Source: Lachnospiraceae bacterium (lineage in GTDB: Bacteria; Bacillota; Clostridia; Lachnospirales; Lachnospiraceae). Taken from it: 47,298 bases of DNA. The stretch covers positions 1-47,298 of the forward strand of contig JAAWKU010000013.1 of NCBI GenBank assembly GCA_022797535.1, in the 5' to 3' direction. The position numbers and the translations under genes are program-made. How positions within the stretch are numbered: position 1 is the first letter of the stretch; each line of letters opens with the position of its first letter. The notes under the pieces were generated by a model, which was given only the letters and a program-made list of their open reading frames with translations, did no database searches and had not been told where the DNA came from. Positions 22,561 through 30,705 of this stretch are shown piece by piece.

Positions 22561-24639
22561 ATGGCAAAAAATCTGGTGATTCTGGAGTCACCTGCCAAGG
22601 TGAAGACAGTGAAAAAAATATTGGGAAGCAATTACGAGGTGGCGGCCAGCGGCGGCCATGTGCGGGATCTGCCCAAGAGCAGCCTGGGGATCGACGTGGA
22701 ACACGACTTTGAGCCAAAATACATCACCATCCGGGGGAAAGGGGACGTGCTGGCGGGCCTGCGCAAGGAAGTGAAAAAGGCCGACAAAATCTATCTGGCC
22801 ACCGACCCTGACCGGGAGGGGGAGGCCATCTCCTGGCATCTGATGCACGCCCTGAAGCTGGAGGAAATGACGGACAAGAAGATCTACCGTATCACTTTCA
22901 ACGAGATTACCAAGAGCGCGGTGAAGGAATCTCTGAAAAACGCAAGAGAGATTAATATGGACCTGGTGGACGCCCAGCAGGCCCGCCGGGCCCTGGATCG
23001 GATGGTGGGGTATCGGATCTCCCCGCTTCTGTGGGCGAAGGTAAAAAGGGGCCTCAGCGCGGGGCGGGTACAGTCTGTGGCGCTGCGTATTATCTGCGAC
23101 CGGGAAGCGGAGATAGCTGCTTTCATCCCCGAGGAGTATTGGACCCTGGAAGCCGGCCTGAAGGCGGCGGGGGAGAAAAAGCCCCTGACCGCCAAGTATC
23201 ACGGCCAGGGCGGCCATAAGGCGGAGATACACAGCAGGGAGGAGATGGATGCTCTGCTGCAGGATCTGGAGGGGGCTTCCTGGCAGGTCAAGGAAGTGAA
23301 AAAGGGGGAGCGGGTTAAGAAGGCTCCTCTGCCTTTTACCACCTCCACGCTGCAGCAGGAGGCCAGCAAGGTGCTGAACTTCTCCACCCAGAAAACCATG
23401 CGCCTGGCCCAGCAGCTATATGAGGGTGTGGAACTGAAGGGGGAGGGCACGGTGGGCCTGATCACCTACCTGCGTACAGACTCCACCCGGGTGTCTGAGG
23501 AGGCGGAGCGGATGGCCCGGGATTATATCGTGAAGCACCACGGCGAAAATTATGCCGCCCAGGCTGCGGCGGCCAAAAAGAGCGAGCAGAAGATCCAGGA
23601 TGCCCATGAGGCCATCCGCCCCACGGACATCCAGCGGATCCCGGCGGCGGTGAAAGAGCAGCTTCCCAGGGATCTGCTGCGGCTGTATCAGCTGATCTGG
23701 AAGCGCTTCGTGGCCAGCCGCATGGCGGCCGCAGTGTATGAGACCATGTCCACCCATGTGGAAGCGGGGGGCCATGTGTTCACCATGGCGGCTTCCAACC
23801 GGGTATTTGATGGATATATGAGCATTTACACCCAGGAGGAGGACCAGGAGGAGAACAACCGCATGAGCCATGCGCTGGTTCCTGGCACCAGCCTCTCTCT
23901 GTTGGGATTGGAGCCGAAGCAGCATTTCACCCAGCCCCCCGCCCATTACACGGAGGCATCCCTGGTGAAGGCTCTGGAGGAACTGGGTATAGGCCGCCCC
24001 AGCACTTACGCTCCCACCATCACCACGATCATGGCCAGGCGCTATGTGGCGAAGGAGAACAAGAATCTCTATGTGACGGAACTGGGCGAGGTGGTTAATC
24101 AGATGATGGTGGAGGCTTTTCCCAGCATTGTGGATGTGCATTTCACCGCCAACATGGAAGCGCTGCTGGACGGGGTGGAGATGGGTACGGTAAAGTGGAA
24201 AACCATCATATCCAATTTCTATCCCGATCTGGATGAGGCTGTGAAAAAAGCGGAAATGGAACTGGAGAAAGTCACCATCGCCGATGAGGTCTCCGATGAG
24301 GTCTGTGAGCTTTGCGGCAGGCAGATGGTGATTAAATACGGTCCCCATGGCAGGTTCCTGGCCTGCCCTGGCTTTCCGGACTGCCGCAACACCAAGCCGT
24401 ATTTTGAAAAAATCGGTGTGGAATGTCCCAGATGTGGCAAGGATCTGGTGATGAAAAAGACCCAGAAGGGCAGAAGGTATTTTGGCTGTGTGGGATATCC
24501 CGACTGTGATTTCATGGCCTGGCAGAAGCCATCGGCCCAAAAGTGCCCCAAATGTGGGGGGATTATGCTGGAAAAGGGCAATAAGCTGGTATGTGCAGAC
24601 GGTGGGTGCGGCCATGTTATGGCTGCCAACAAAGAATAA
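22561..24639 (+). CDS. topA: DNA topoisomerase I (type IA)
   Basis: ATG 22561 starts the typical MAKNLVILESPAKVKTV; AAGGA lies eight bases upstream. The 692-residue enzyme relaxes negatively supercoiled DNA. It has the TOPRIM domain (acidic motif DPDREGEAI), the type IA core with active-site Tyr303 (LITYLRTDSTR), the PTxIQRIP and IGRPSTYAPTI motifs, and three C-terminal zinc-binding modules: CELCGRQM...CPGFPDC, CPRCGKDL...CVGYPDC and CPKCGG...CADGGC. Length and domain set are normal for Firmicutes. It is followed by codY, a classical neighbour; dprA, often upstream of topA in Clostridia, is absent here and the NAD operon lies in its place. Confidence 0.96.
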   Translation: MAKNLVILESPAKVKTVKKILGSNYEVAASGGHVRDLPKSSLGIDVEHDFEPKYITIRGKGDVLAGLRKEVKKADKIYLATDPDREGEAISWHLMHALKLEEMTDKKIYRITFNEITKSAVKESLKNAREINMDLVDAQQARRALDRMVGYRISPLLWAKVKRGLSAGRVQSVALRIICDREAEIAAFIPEEYWTLEAGLKAAGEKKPLTAKYHGQGGHKAEIHSREEMDALLQDLEGASWQVKEVKKGERVKKAPLPFTTSTLQQEASKVLNFSTQKTMRLAQQLYEGVELKGEGTVGLITYLRTDSTRVSEEAERMARDYIVKHHGENYAAQAAAAKKSEQKIQDAHEAIRPTDIQRIPAAVKEQLPRDLLRLYQLIWKRFVASRMAAAVYETMSTHVEAGGHVFTMAASNRVFDGYMSIYTQEEDQEENNRMSHALVPGTSLSLLGLEPKQHFTQPPAHYTEASLVKALEELGIGRPSTYAPTITTIMARRYVAKENKNLYVTELGEVVNQMMVEAFPSIVDVHFTANMEALLDGVEMGTVKWKTIISNFYPDLDEAVKKAEMELEKVTIADEVSDEVCELCGRQMVIKYGPHGRFLACPGFPDCRNTKPYFEKIGVECPRCGKDLVMKKTQKGRRYFGCVGYPDCDFMAWQKPSAQKCPKCGGIMLEKGNKLVCADGGCGHVMAANKE

Positions 24640-24654
24640 AAGCTGTTAATGTCA

Positions 24655-24683
24655 GAATATTCTCAAAAAGAACGAAAATATTC
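24655..24683. promoter_or_regulatory. inverted repeat upstream of codY, possible CodY-type operator
   Basis: GAATATT (24655-24661) and AATATTC (24677-24683) form a perfect 7-bp inverted repeat spaced by 15 bases, directly upstream of the codY -35. The left half, AATATTCTCAAAAAG, matches the CodY consensus AATTTTCWGAAAATT at 11 of 15 positions. Autoregulation is plausible but weakly supported. Confidence 0.35.
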
Positions 24684-24684
24684 A

Positions 24685-24713
24685 TTGTAATCTGATTTCA
24701 TATGTGCTAAAAT
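24685..24713 (+). promoter_or_regulatory. promoter of codY
   Basis: TTGTAA (24685-24690), a 17-base spacer and TAAAAT (24708-24713). It lies 67 bases before ATG 24780 in an AT-rich island between topA and codY. Confidence 0.65.
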
Positions 24714-24779
24714 GTTCGGGAAGGACAGTTTTGCGGACAGGGGATGGCAGATCCGCGGTTCCTGGACGGAGGAATGAGG

Positions 24780-25568
24780 ATGAGCAGTGTACAGCTACTG
24801 GATAAAACCAGGAAAATAGGAAAGTTATTACACAATAACAATTCCAGCAAAGTAGTGTTCAGCGATATCTGCCGTGTGATGCGGGAGATACTGAATTCCA
24901 ACGTGCTGGTGATCAGCCGCAAGGGCAAGGTTCTGGGCGTGGGTAAAAGCGACGGCGTGGATTCCCTGCCGGAACTGGTGGAGGAGAGCGTGGGGGGCTT
25001 TGTGGACGGCATGCTGAACGAGAGACTGTTGGGAGTCCTGTCCACCAAGGAGAATGTGAATCTGGAAACCCTGGGTTTTGAGGGCGGGGACATCCGCAGA
25101 TTTCAGGCCATTATCTCCCCCATAGAGATAGCGGGGGAACGGCTGGGCACGCTGTTCATCTACAAATGCGGCGAGCAATATGATATTGATGATATCATTC
25201 TGTGCGAATATGGCACTACGGTGGTGGGGTTGGAGATGCTTCGCGCTGTCAGCGAGGAGAGCGCCGAGGAGAGCCGCAAGGTGGCTGTGGTAAAATCGGC
25301 CATAAGCACTCTGTCTTTCTCGGAGATGGAGGCCATCACCCATATTTTTGACGAACTGAACGGTATGGAGGGCATTCTGGTGGCCAGCAAGATCGCCGAC
25401 AGAGTAGGGATTACCAGATCCGTGATTGTCAACGCCCTGCGGAAATTCGAGAGCGCCGGAGTCATAGAGTCCCGCTCTTCGGGCATGAAGGGGACTTATA
25501 TCAAGGTGCTCAACGATGTGGTGTTTGATGAGATTGAAGAACTGAAAAGGCAGAATCAGAGAGGCTGA
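24780..25568 (+). CDS. codY: GTP/branched-chain amino acid-sensing pleiotropic regulator CodY
   Basis: ATG 24780 gives the usual MSSVQLLDKTRKIGKLL start and has GGAGGA six bases upstream; ATG 24774 is possible. The 262-residue protein has the N-terminal GAF-type domain (1-155; VLVISRKGKVLGV, NVNLETLGF) that binds branched-chain amino acids, and the C-terminal winged helix (about 190-258) with the highly conserved VASKIADRVGITRSVIVNALRKFESAGVIESRSSGMKG region. It represses nutrient-limitation genes in Firmicutes, and in Bacillus subtilis also the fla/che operon. Here it lies directly upstream of that operon, separated from it by a terminator and a new promoter. Confidence 0.95.
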   Translation: MSSVQLLDKTRKIGKLLHNNNSSKVVFSDICRVMREILNSNVLVISRKGKVLGVGKSDGVDSLPELVEESVGGFVDGMLNERLLGVLSTKENVNLETLGFEGGDIRRFQAIISPIEIAGERLGTLFIYKCGEQYDIDDIILCEYGTTVVGLEMLRAVSEESAEESRKVAVVKSAISTLSFSEMEAITHIFDELNGMEGILVASKIADRVGITRSVIVNALRKFESAGVIESRSSGMKGTYIKVLNDVVFDEIEELKRQNQRG

Positions 25569-25572
25569 CGGG

Positions 25573-25612
25573 AAAAAGGATTTGTTGCCGGTACAATGAA
25601 TCCTTTTTCATT
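25573..25612 (+). terminator. terminator of codY
   Basis: AAAAAGGATT (25573-25582) pairs perfectly with AATCCTTTTT (25599-25608) around a 16-base loop; the stem's own T tract is followed by CATTTT. It separates codY from the flagellar promoter. Confidence 0.75.
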
Positions 25613-25623
25613 TTACAGCATTT

Positions 25624-25666
25624 TTTTCACGAAAAGTCTTGTGTTTTTTTGTAAATTACATATAAT
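25624..25666 (+). promoter_or_regulatory. sigma-A promoter of the fla/che operon with an upstream TTTTC-AC-GAAAA element
   Basis: TTGTGT (25639-25644), a 16-base spacer and a perfect TATAAT (25661-25666) lie 60 bases before flgB. Upstream of the -35, TTTTC-AC-GAAAA (25624-25635) resembles a CodY half-site pair (TTTTCWGAAAA) with one extra central base. No sigma-D type promoter was seen. Confidence 0.6.
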
Positions 25667-25726
25667 AGATTATATTGGTTTCTGCATGTGCAGATTTACA
25701 TAACTGTATGGAAAATGGAGGATATT

Positions 25727-26116
25727 ATGTTTCAATCCAACGTATTTGACTACATAAGCGTCCTGGATAAGGCGGCGGACGCGTCCTGGATGCGCCATGT
25801 GGCGCTGTCCAACAACAACGCTAATGTTACCACGCCGGGATACAAGCGTCAGGATGTGGCTTTTGAATCGGAGTTCCGCAAGGCTCTGGGCAGCTGCAGG
25901 CATGAGTCCATGGATGCCAAGGTGGCCAGGCTGAGAAAAACCACCGTCAAGCCAGTGGGCTATACGGATTATTCCACTTTGTCTTACAGGCTGGACGGCA
26001 ACAATGTGGATCCGGATGCGGAACCTGTGATGCTGGCGGAGAATCGGCTCAAGTACCAGGGACTGCTGGCGGCCATCAATAACGAATTCCAGAATTTGCA
26101 GACTGTTCTTAAGTAG
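25727..26116 (+). CDS. flgB: flagellar basal-body rod protein FlgB
   Basis: Start ATG 25727 is set by GGAGG five bases upstream. The 129-residue protein forms part of the proximal rod that links the MS ring to the hook. It shows the rod/hook family N-terminal signature around NNNANVTTPGYKRQDVAF (residues 29-45) and a C-terminal heptad region (ENRLKYQGLLAAINNEFQNL) that packs in the rod. Size is normal for FlgB. It is the first gene of the fla/che operon, followed by flgC after 17 bases. Confidence 0.93.
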   Translation: MFQSNVFDYISVLDKAADASWMRHVALSNNNANVTTPGYKRQDVAFESEFRKALGSCRHESMDAKVARLRKTTVKPVGYTDYSTLSYRLDGNNVDPDAEPVMLAENRLKYQGLLAAINNEFQNLQTVLK

Positions 26117-26133
26117 AAAAGTGAGGTAATATA

Positions 26134-26592
26134 ATGAATATATTTTCTGCCTTTAATATTAACTCCTCTGGCATGACCGCCCAGAGATATCGTATGGACA
26201 TCATCTCGGAGAATGTGGCCAACGCCCAGAGCACCCGGACGGAGGACGGCACTCCTTACAGACGTAAGGTGGTGGCTTTCGCGGAGAAGGGTGGCAGCGG
26301 TTCTTTTGTACATGCGCTGAACAGCGCTCTGGGATATCACGGCGCGGGCTTTTCCGGCAGCGGTGTGAAGATCACCGGCGTGTACGAAGATCATAAGACT
26401 GAGATGAAGATGGTGTATGATCCCTCTCATCCGGATGCCAATGAGGATGGTTATGTGACCATGCCCAATGTGAGTATCATAACAGAGATGACTAATATGA
26501 TTGATGCCAGCAGGGCTTACGAAGCCAATTCCACGGCTTTCAATGCCAGCAAGGCCATGGTGCAGCAGGGGCTGCAGCTGGGGCAGTCCTGA
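26134..26592 (+). CDS. flgC: flagellar basal-body rod protein FlgC
   Basis: This 152-residue rod protein shows the FlgC start (FNINSSGMTAQRYRMDIISENVANAQST) and the C-terminal EMTNMIDASRAYEANSTAFNASKAM helix typical of the rod/hook family. A loop with Gly/Ser (KGGSGS, GAGFSGSG) occupies residues 50-90. It polymerises with FlgB, FlgF and FliE in the proximal rod. GTGAGG-type ribosome-binding site upstream. Normal length. Confidence 0.95.
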   Translation: MNIFSAFNINSSGMTAQRYRMDIISENVANAQSTRTEDGTPYRRKVVAFAEKGGSGSFVHALNSALGYHGAGFSGSGVKITGVYEDHKTEMKMVYDPSHPDANEDGYVTMPNVSIITEMTNMIDASRAYEANSTAFNASKAMVQQGLQLGQS

Positions 26593-26682
26593 TACATTCA
26601 GGTCGGGCTCTTTTCCACATAGAGGTAATATTAGGATAAAGCAGAGCATAAGATAGGCTTTTGAAAGGAGCATTACATAATT

Positions 26683-27027
26683 ATGGATTACGCAGCAGCA
26701 ATCAACGGGATATCTTCCCTGGGCCTGGATCAGACCGCGGGCGCCAGGCTGAATACGCTGACGGGGGCCTTGACCAGGGAGGATAACAGGGTGGAAGGCA
26801 CCATGTTTGACGCCTTCCTGAATTCGGCCATCGACAATCTGAAGACTACCAATGACTATCTGTCCACATCGGAAAATGAGAAAATCAAATTTATCCTGGG
26901 CGAGACGGAAAATGCCCACGACCTTTCCGTAGCCATGCAGAAAGCGTCCGAAGCGTTGCAGTATACCGTCATTTTTCGCGACAAACTTCTGGAAGCATAT
27001 AACCAGATTATGCAGATGCAGATTTAA
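26683..27027 (+). CDS. fliE: flagellar hook-basal body complex protein FliE
   Basis: FliE is the adaptor between the MS ring and the rod. The 114-residue protein has a variable N-terminus and the conserved end: FDAFLNSAIDNLKTT, HDLSVAMQKASEALQYTVIFRDKLLEAYNQIMQMQI. A GAAAGGAG ribosome-binding site precedes ATG 26683. It is followed after a 116-base gap by fliF; the gap holds no gene. Confidence 0.94.
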   Translation: MDYAAAINGISSLGLDQTAGARLNTLTGALTREDNRVEGTMFDAFLNSAIDNLKTTNDYLSTSENEKIKFILGETENAHDLSVAMQKASEALQYTVIFRDKLLEAYNQIMQMQI

Positions 27028-27143
27028 AGAGATTTAAAGATATTATATAAAATGGGACTGATTGGGAGTAGGTCACTACGTGATATACTCCCCAATGCAT
27101 TGCGCATTTTTGAAAATATAATGCAGTCACAGAGGAGAAACTC

Positions 27144-28739
27144 ATGTTAGACAGGCTGAAAGATATTCGGGCCAAGGTGCTTGAATGGTGGAATAAGTTT
27201 ACATCCAAACAGAAAACGATCATTATAGCCATCGCGGCCATCGTGATCTTTGCTTTTGCAATCCTGATATATGTGTTTTCCAGACCACAGTACACCCGCC
27301 TTATGAACTGCGAGACGGCTACCCAGGCTTCTTCGGCCATGGATACGCTGGAGGCGGCGGGCATCGACTGCAAGCTGACCAACGACGGCCTGCATATCGA
27401 CGTAAATGTGAATCAGATATCGGATGCTAACCGGGCGTTGGGCGCTGCAGGCCTGACTTCCACCGATCCCAACATCAAGGATGTGACAGGGGCCGGCATG
27501 TCAGCTACAGAGTCTGATAAGCAGAAGCTGTTTTCGGACTTCAAGCGGCAGGAACTGGAACAGGTCTTTAAGAGTTATGACGCGGTCAGGGACTGCAAGG
27601 TGCGGCTTCAGCTGGCGAAGGACGATGGCACGCTGATCTCCAGAGAACAGGAGTCCTTTGTCTACATATGCCTGGAGCTGGACGGCACGTTCACTTCGGA
27701 CAATGCGGCTACCATGGCCAGGGCGGCCGCCACTTCGGTGGGCAACCCCACTACCTCCAATATATTTATCAGCGACACGGCGGGCAACACCCTGTTTTCC
27801 GGGGATGAGGACTATACGCTCACTGGATCCACCATCAGCCAGATCGAGGCTCAGAACGCGGCGGAGAGTTATATCCGATCCAAGGTGAAGCAGGCGCTGC
27901 TCAGCACAGGTATTTTTGACGCCATGGACGTGGCGGCTTTCCTGAAATTCGATTACTCCGAATACGAGCAGACGAAGCATAATTACGAGGCTCAGGAGGG
28001 TCGGGAAGAGGGACTGATCGGCCACCAGAGCATCTCCGAGAGCGAGAGCAGCGGCGGTACCGCCAGTATACCTGGCACAGACTCCAACGATGAGGACGGA
28101 TACATGCTGAACCTTAACGGGGAGACTTCTTCCAGTACCAGTGACAAGGATACGGATTATGTGCTGGACGAGAGCATCATGAAGATTATCACCCCGGCGG
28201 GAATCATCGACTATGACAGTTCTTCCCTGACGGTGACGGCCCGCAGCTTCAATGTGGTGCATGAGGAAATCATAGAGAGCCAGGGGCTTCTGGACGTGAT
28301 GTCCTGGGAAGAGTACAAGGCCAACAACAGCACTTCCACCAGGATGGAGGTGGATGATGATTTCTATGACGCAGTGGCCAGGGCCACCGGCATCTCCAGG
28401 GATAAAATATCCATTATCGCCTACCGGGAGAACCTGTTCTTTGACAAGGAAGGCATGAACCTTAACTGGACCGATATCCTGAGCATCGCCATGATCGTGA
28501 TTATTCTGGCGCTGTTGGCCTTTGTGATCCTGAGGAGCATGGTCTCCAGAAGAGATGGGGATCAGGAGGAGGAACTGTCTGTGGAGAATCTGCTGCAGTC
28601 CACCCCCGAGAGCGAACTGGAAGATATCGAGGTGGAGAGCAAATCCGAGACGCGCAAGCTGATCGAGCGGTTTGTAGACGAGAATCCGGAGGCGGTGGCG
28701 AATCTGCTGCGCAACTGGTTGAATGAAGATTGGGGGTAA
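27144..28739 (+). CDS. fliF: flagellar MS-ring protein FliF
   Basis: The 531-residue MS-ring protein has a membrane helix near each end (about 26-46 and 441-463), a periplasmic-side region with the ring-building domains (YTRLMNCETATQASS, LGAAGLTSTDPNI, KVRLQLAKDDGTL, SVGNPTTSNIFISD), and a long flexible loop of Ser/Gly/Asp (about 295-345). The C-terminal tail ETRKLIERFVDENPEAVANLL-type region binds FliG. Ribosome-binding site GAGGAG. It anchors the whole flagellum and export gate in the membrane. Confidence 0.95.
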   Translation: MLDRLKDIRAKVLEWWNKFTSKQKTIIIAIAAIVIFAFAILIYVFSRPQYTRLMNCETATQASSAMDTLEAAGIDCKLTNDGLHIDVNVNQISDANRALGAAGLTSTDPNIKDVTGAGMSATESDKQKLFSDFKRQELEQVFKSYDAVRDCKVRLQLAKDDGTLISREQESFVYICLELDGTFTSDNAATMARAAATSVGNPTTSNIFISDTAGNTLFSGDEDYTLTGSTISQIEAQNAAESYIRSKVKQALLSTGIFDAMDVAAFLKFDYSEYEQTKHNYEAQEGREEGLIGHQSISESESSGGTASIPGTDSNDEDGYMLNLNGETSSSTSDKDTDYVLDESIMKIITPAGIIDYDSSSLTVTARSFNVVHEEIIESQGLLDVMSWEEYKANNSTSTRMEVDDDFYDAVARATGISRDKISIIAYRENLFFDKEGMNLNWTDILSIAMIVIILALLAFVILRSMVSRRDGDQEEELSVENLLQSTPESELEDIEVESKSETRKLIERFVDENPEAVANLLRNWLNEDWG

Positions 28740-28743
28740 GGTC

Positions 28744-29754
28744 ATGGCAAAAAACGATGGCATATCCGGCCTGCAAAAGGCCGCGATCCTTTTAATCGTG
28801 CTGGGGCCGGAACGCTCGGCCAACATATTTAAGCATTTGAAGGAAGAGGAGATAGAGGAACTCACGCTGGAGATCGCCAACACCCGCAGCGTGACGCCCC
28901 AGGTGAAGGAGGATATACTGAACGAGTTCTACGAGGTCTGTCTGGCTCAGCAGTATATTGCGGAGGGCGGCATCACCTACGCAAAGGAACTTTTGGAGAA
29001 GGCGCTGGGCAACGAGAAGGCCATGGATGTGATCGGAAAGCTGACCGCCTCCCTTCAGGTCAAACCTTTCGAGTTTGTTCGCAAGACGGATGCTTCGCAG
29101 CTGCTTAACTTTATTCAGGATGAGCATCCCCAGACCATCGCGCTGATCTTGTCATATCTGGCTCCGGGGCAGTCCGCCATGATCATTTCGGCGCTGCCGC
29201 CGGAGAAGCAGGCGGATGTGGCGAAACGTATCGCGGTGATGGACCGCACCAGCCCGGACGTGATCAAGGAGGTGGAGAAAGTGCTGGAATCCAAACTCTC
29301 CAATCTGGTCAACCAGGATTACACCATCATCGGCGGCGTGGATGCGGTGGTGGAAATCCTCAATACCGTGGATCGGGGCACAGAGAAGCATATCATGGAG
29401 ACCCTGGAGATCGAAGAACCCGAACTGGCAGACGAGATCCGCAAGAAGATGTTTGTGTTCGAGGATATCCTGCTTCTGGACGACAGAGCCATACAGCAGG
29501 TGCTGCGTAACGTGGACAACAACGATCTGGCTATTGCGCTTAAGAATGCTAACGAGCAGGTACAGAGCGCAATCTTTGACAATATGTCCAAACGTCTGGC
29601 CGTGATGATCAAAGAGGACATGGAATTCATGGGCCCCGTGCGTATGAAGGATGTGGAAGAAGCCCAGCAGAAAATAGTAAATATCATCCGCAAGCTGGAG
29701 GATTCGGGAGAAATCATTATCTCCAGAGGTGGAGGTGACGAGATCGTTGTATAA
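28744..29754 (+). CDS. fliG: flagellar motor switch protein FliG
   Basis: ATG 28744, four bases after the fliF stop, is chosen; GGGGGTAAGG precedes it inside the fliF end. The 336-residue switch protein contacts FliF (N-terminal domain), FliM (middle EHPQ motif, here DEHPQTIALILSYL) and MotA (C-terminal domain with the charged helix, DRAIQQVLRNVDNNDLAIALK). The torque helix charge pattern is kept. It ends with IISRGGGDEIVV. Because MotA looks truncated (see motA) its partner is in doubt, but FliG itself is intact. Confidence 0.95.
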   Translation: MAKNDGISGLQKAAILLIVLGPERSANIFKHLKEEEIEELTLEIANTRSVTPQVKEDILNEFYEVCLAQQYIAEGGITYAKELLEKALGNEKAMDVIGKLTASLQVKPFEFVRKTDASQLLNFIQDEHPQTIALILSYLAPGQSAMIISALPPEKQADVAKRIAVMDRTSPDVIKEVEKVLESKLSNLVNQDYTIIGGVDAVVEILNTVDRGTEKHIMETLEIEEPELADEIRKKMFVFEDILLLDDRAIQQVLRNVDNNDLAIALKNANEQVQSAIFDNMSKRLAVMIKEDMEFMGPVRMKDVEEAQQKIVNIIRKLEDSGEIIISRGGGDEIVV

Positions 29755-30628
29755 CAATTTACTTAAGCAGGGATATGGTTTTTTCTTAAATGGAACAGAG
29801 GAAAAAAGAGTTATAGATACCAACGAATTGGCAGCCCGGCGCCTGGAGGAACTGCGGGAGGCCCTACGCAGGCAGGCTGCAGGCATGTCCCAGGAAGATG
29901 GAGAATTTTCGGAAGGTTTTGTGCAGGGGATTGATGCGGTGGACGTCTCGGGACTGCTGGATTCGGCGGAGGGAAGCGGCGCTGTAATCAAAGCAGACAC
30001 GGCTCAGGAGAAGGCTCAGAGCATCCTGGAGGACGCCAATGCCAGGGCCCAGGAAATCCTGGAAGATGCCAGGGCTCAGGCGGAGCAGATTGTGCAGGAT
30101 GCCCAGGGGCAGGCTCAGGATCTCAAGAGGGCTGCCGCTGAGGAGGGCCGGATGAGCGGCTACCGGGAAGGCCGGGAAAAGGCTGAGGCCGAGGCCGAGG
30201 GTCTGCGGCAGCAGCTGAATGCCAAAGAGAAGCAGCTGGAGGCGGATTACAGGGACGCCCTGGAACGGATGGAACCTCAGCTGGTGGAAGCCATAACCGG
30301 TGTCTATGAGCATATTTTCCAGGTAGAACTGAGTTCTTATCGGGATATTCTGGTACATCTGATTGCTTCCACTCTGCGTAAGGCAGAGGGCAGCAAGGAT
30401 TTTCTGGTACATGTGTCCAGGGAAGATTATTCCTATGTGAGCATGCAGAAAAAACAGCTGCAGGCAGTACTCCCGGGAAGCGGAGTCACGCTGGAAATCA
30501 TTGAGGATATGACGATAGAGAAGGACGCGTGCATGATTGAGACAGAGGGCGGCATATTTGACTGCGGGCTGGGTACCCAGCTCTCTCTGCTGCGCCAGAA
30601 GCTGATGCTGCTGTCCTATGAGGGCTGA
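29747..30628 (+). CDS. fliH: flagellar assembly protein FliH
   Basis: The start is ambiguous: TTG 29747 has an excellent GGAGGTGA eight bases upstream and overlaps the fliG stop by 8 bases; GTG 29729 and GTG 29735 are alternatives. The 293-residue protein is a regulator of the export ATPase FliI. It starts LLKQGYGFFLNGTEEKRVIDTN, has a long charged coiled coil rich in Ala/Gln/Glu (about 85-165, with repeated ARAQEILEDARAQAEQ-type segments) and a globular C-terminal domain (about 190-293) that contacts FliI. It is co-translated with fliG and followed by fliI after 77 bases. Confidence 0.88.
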   Translation: MYNNLLKQGYGFFLNGTEEKRVIDTNELAARRLEELREALRRQAAGMSQEDGEFSEGFVQGIDAVDVSGLLDSAEGSGAVIKADTAQEKAQSILEDANARAQEILEDARAQAEQIVQDAQGQAQDLKRAAAEEGRMSGYREGREKAEAEAEGLRQQLNAKEKQLEADYRDALERMEPQLVEAITGVYEHIFQVELSSYRDILVHLIASTLRKAEGSKDFLVHVSREDYSYVSMQKKQLQAVLPGSGVTLEIIEDMTIEKDACMIETEGGIFDCGLGTQLSLLRQKLMLLSYEG

Positions 30629-30705
30629 CAAAAGGCCCTTAATCCCTGCCGAATCGTCTGAAAAGAGGCAGGGGGATATGCAGGCGGAAATGAGAGTGGA
30701 AATAA

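Noticed and set aside
27501..28883. A 460-codon minus-strand open frame opposite fliF
   Set aside because: Antisense shadow of fliF with no start signal and no recognisable family.
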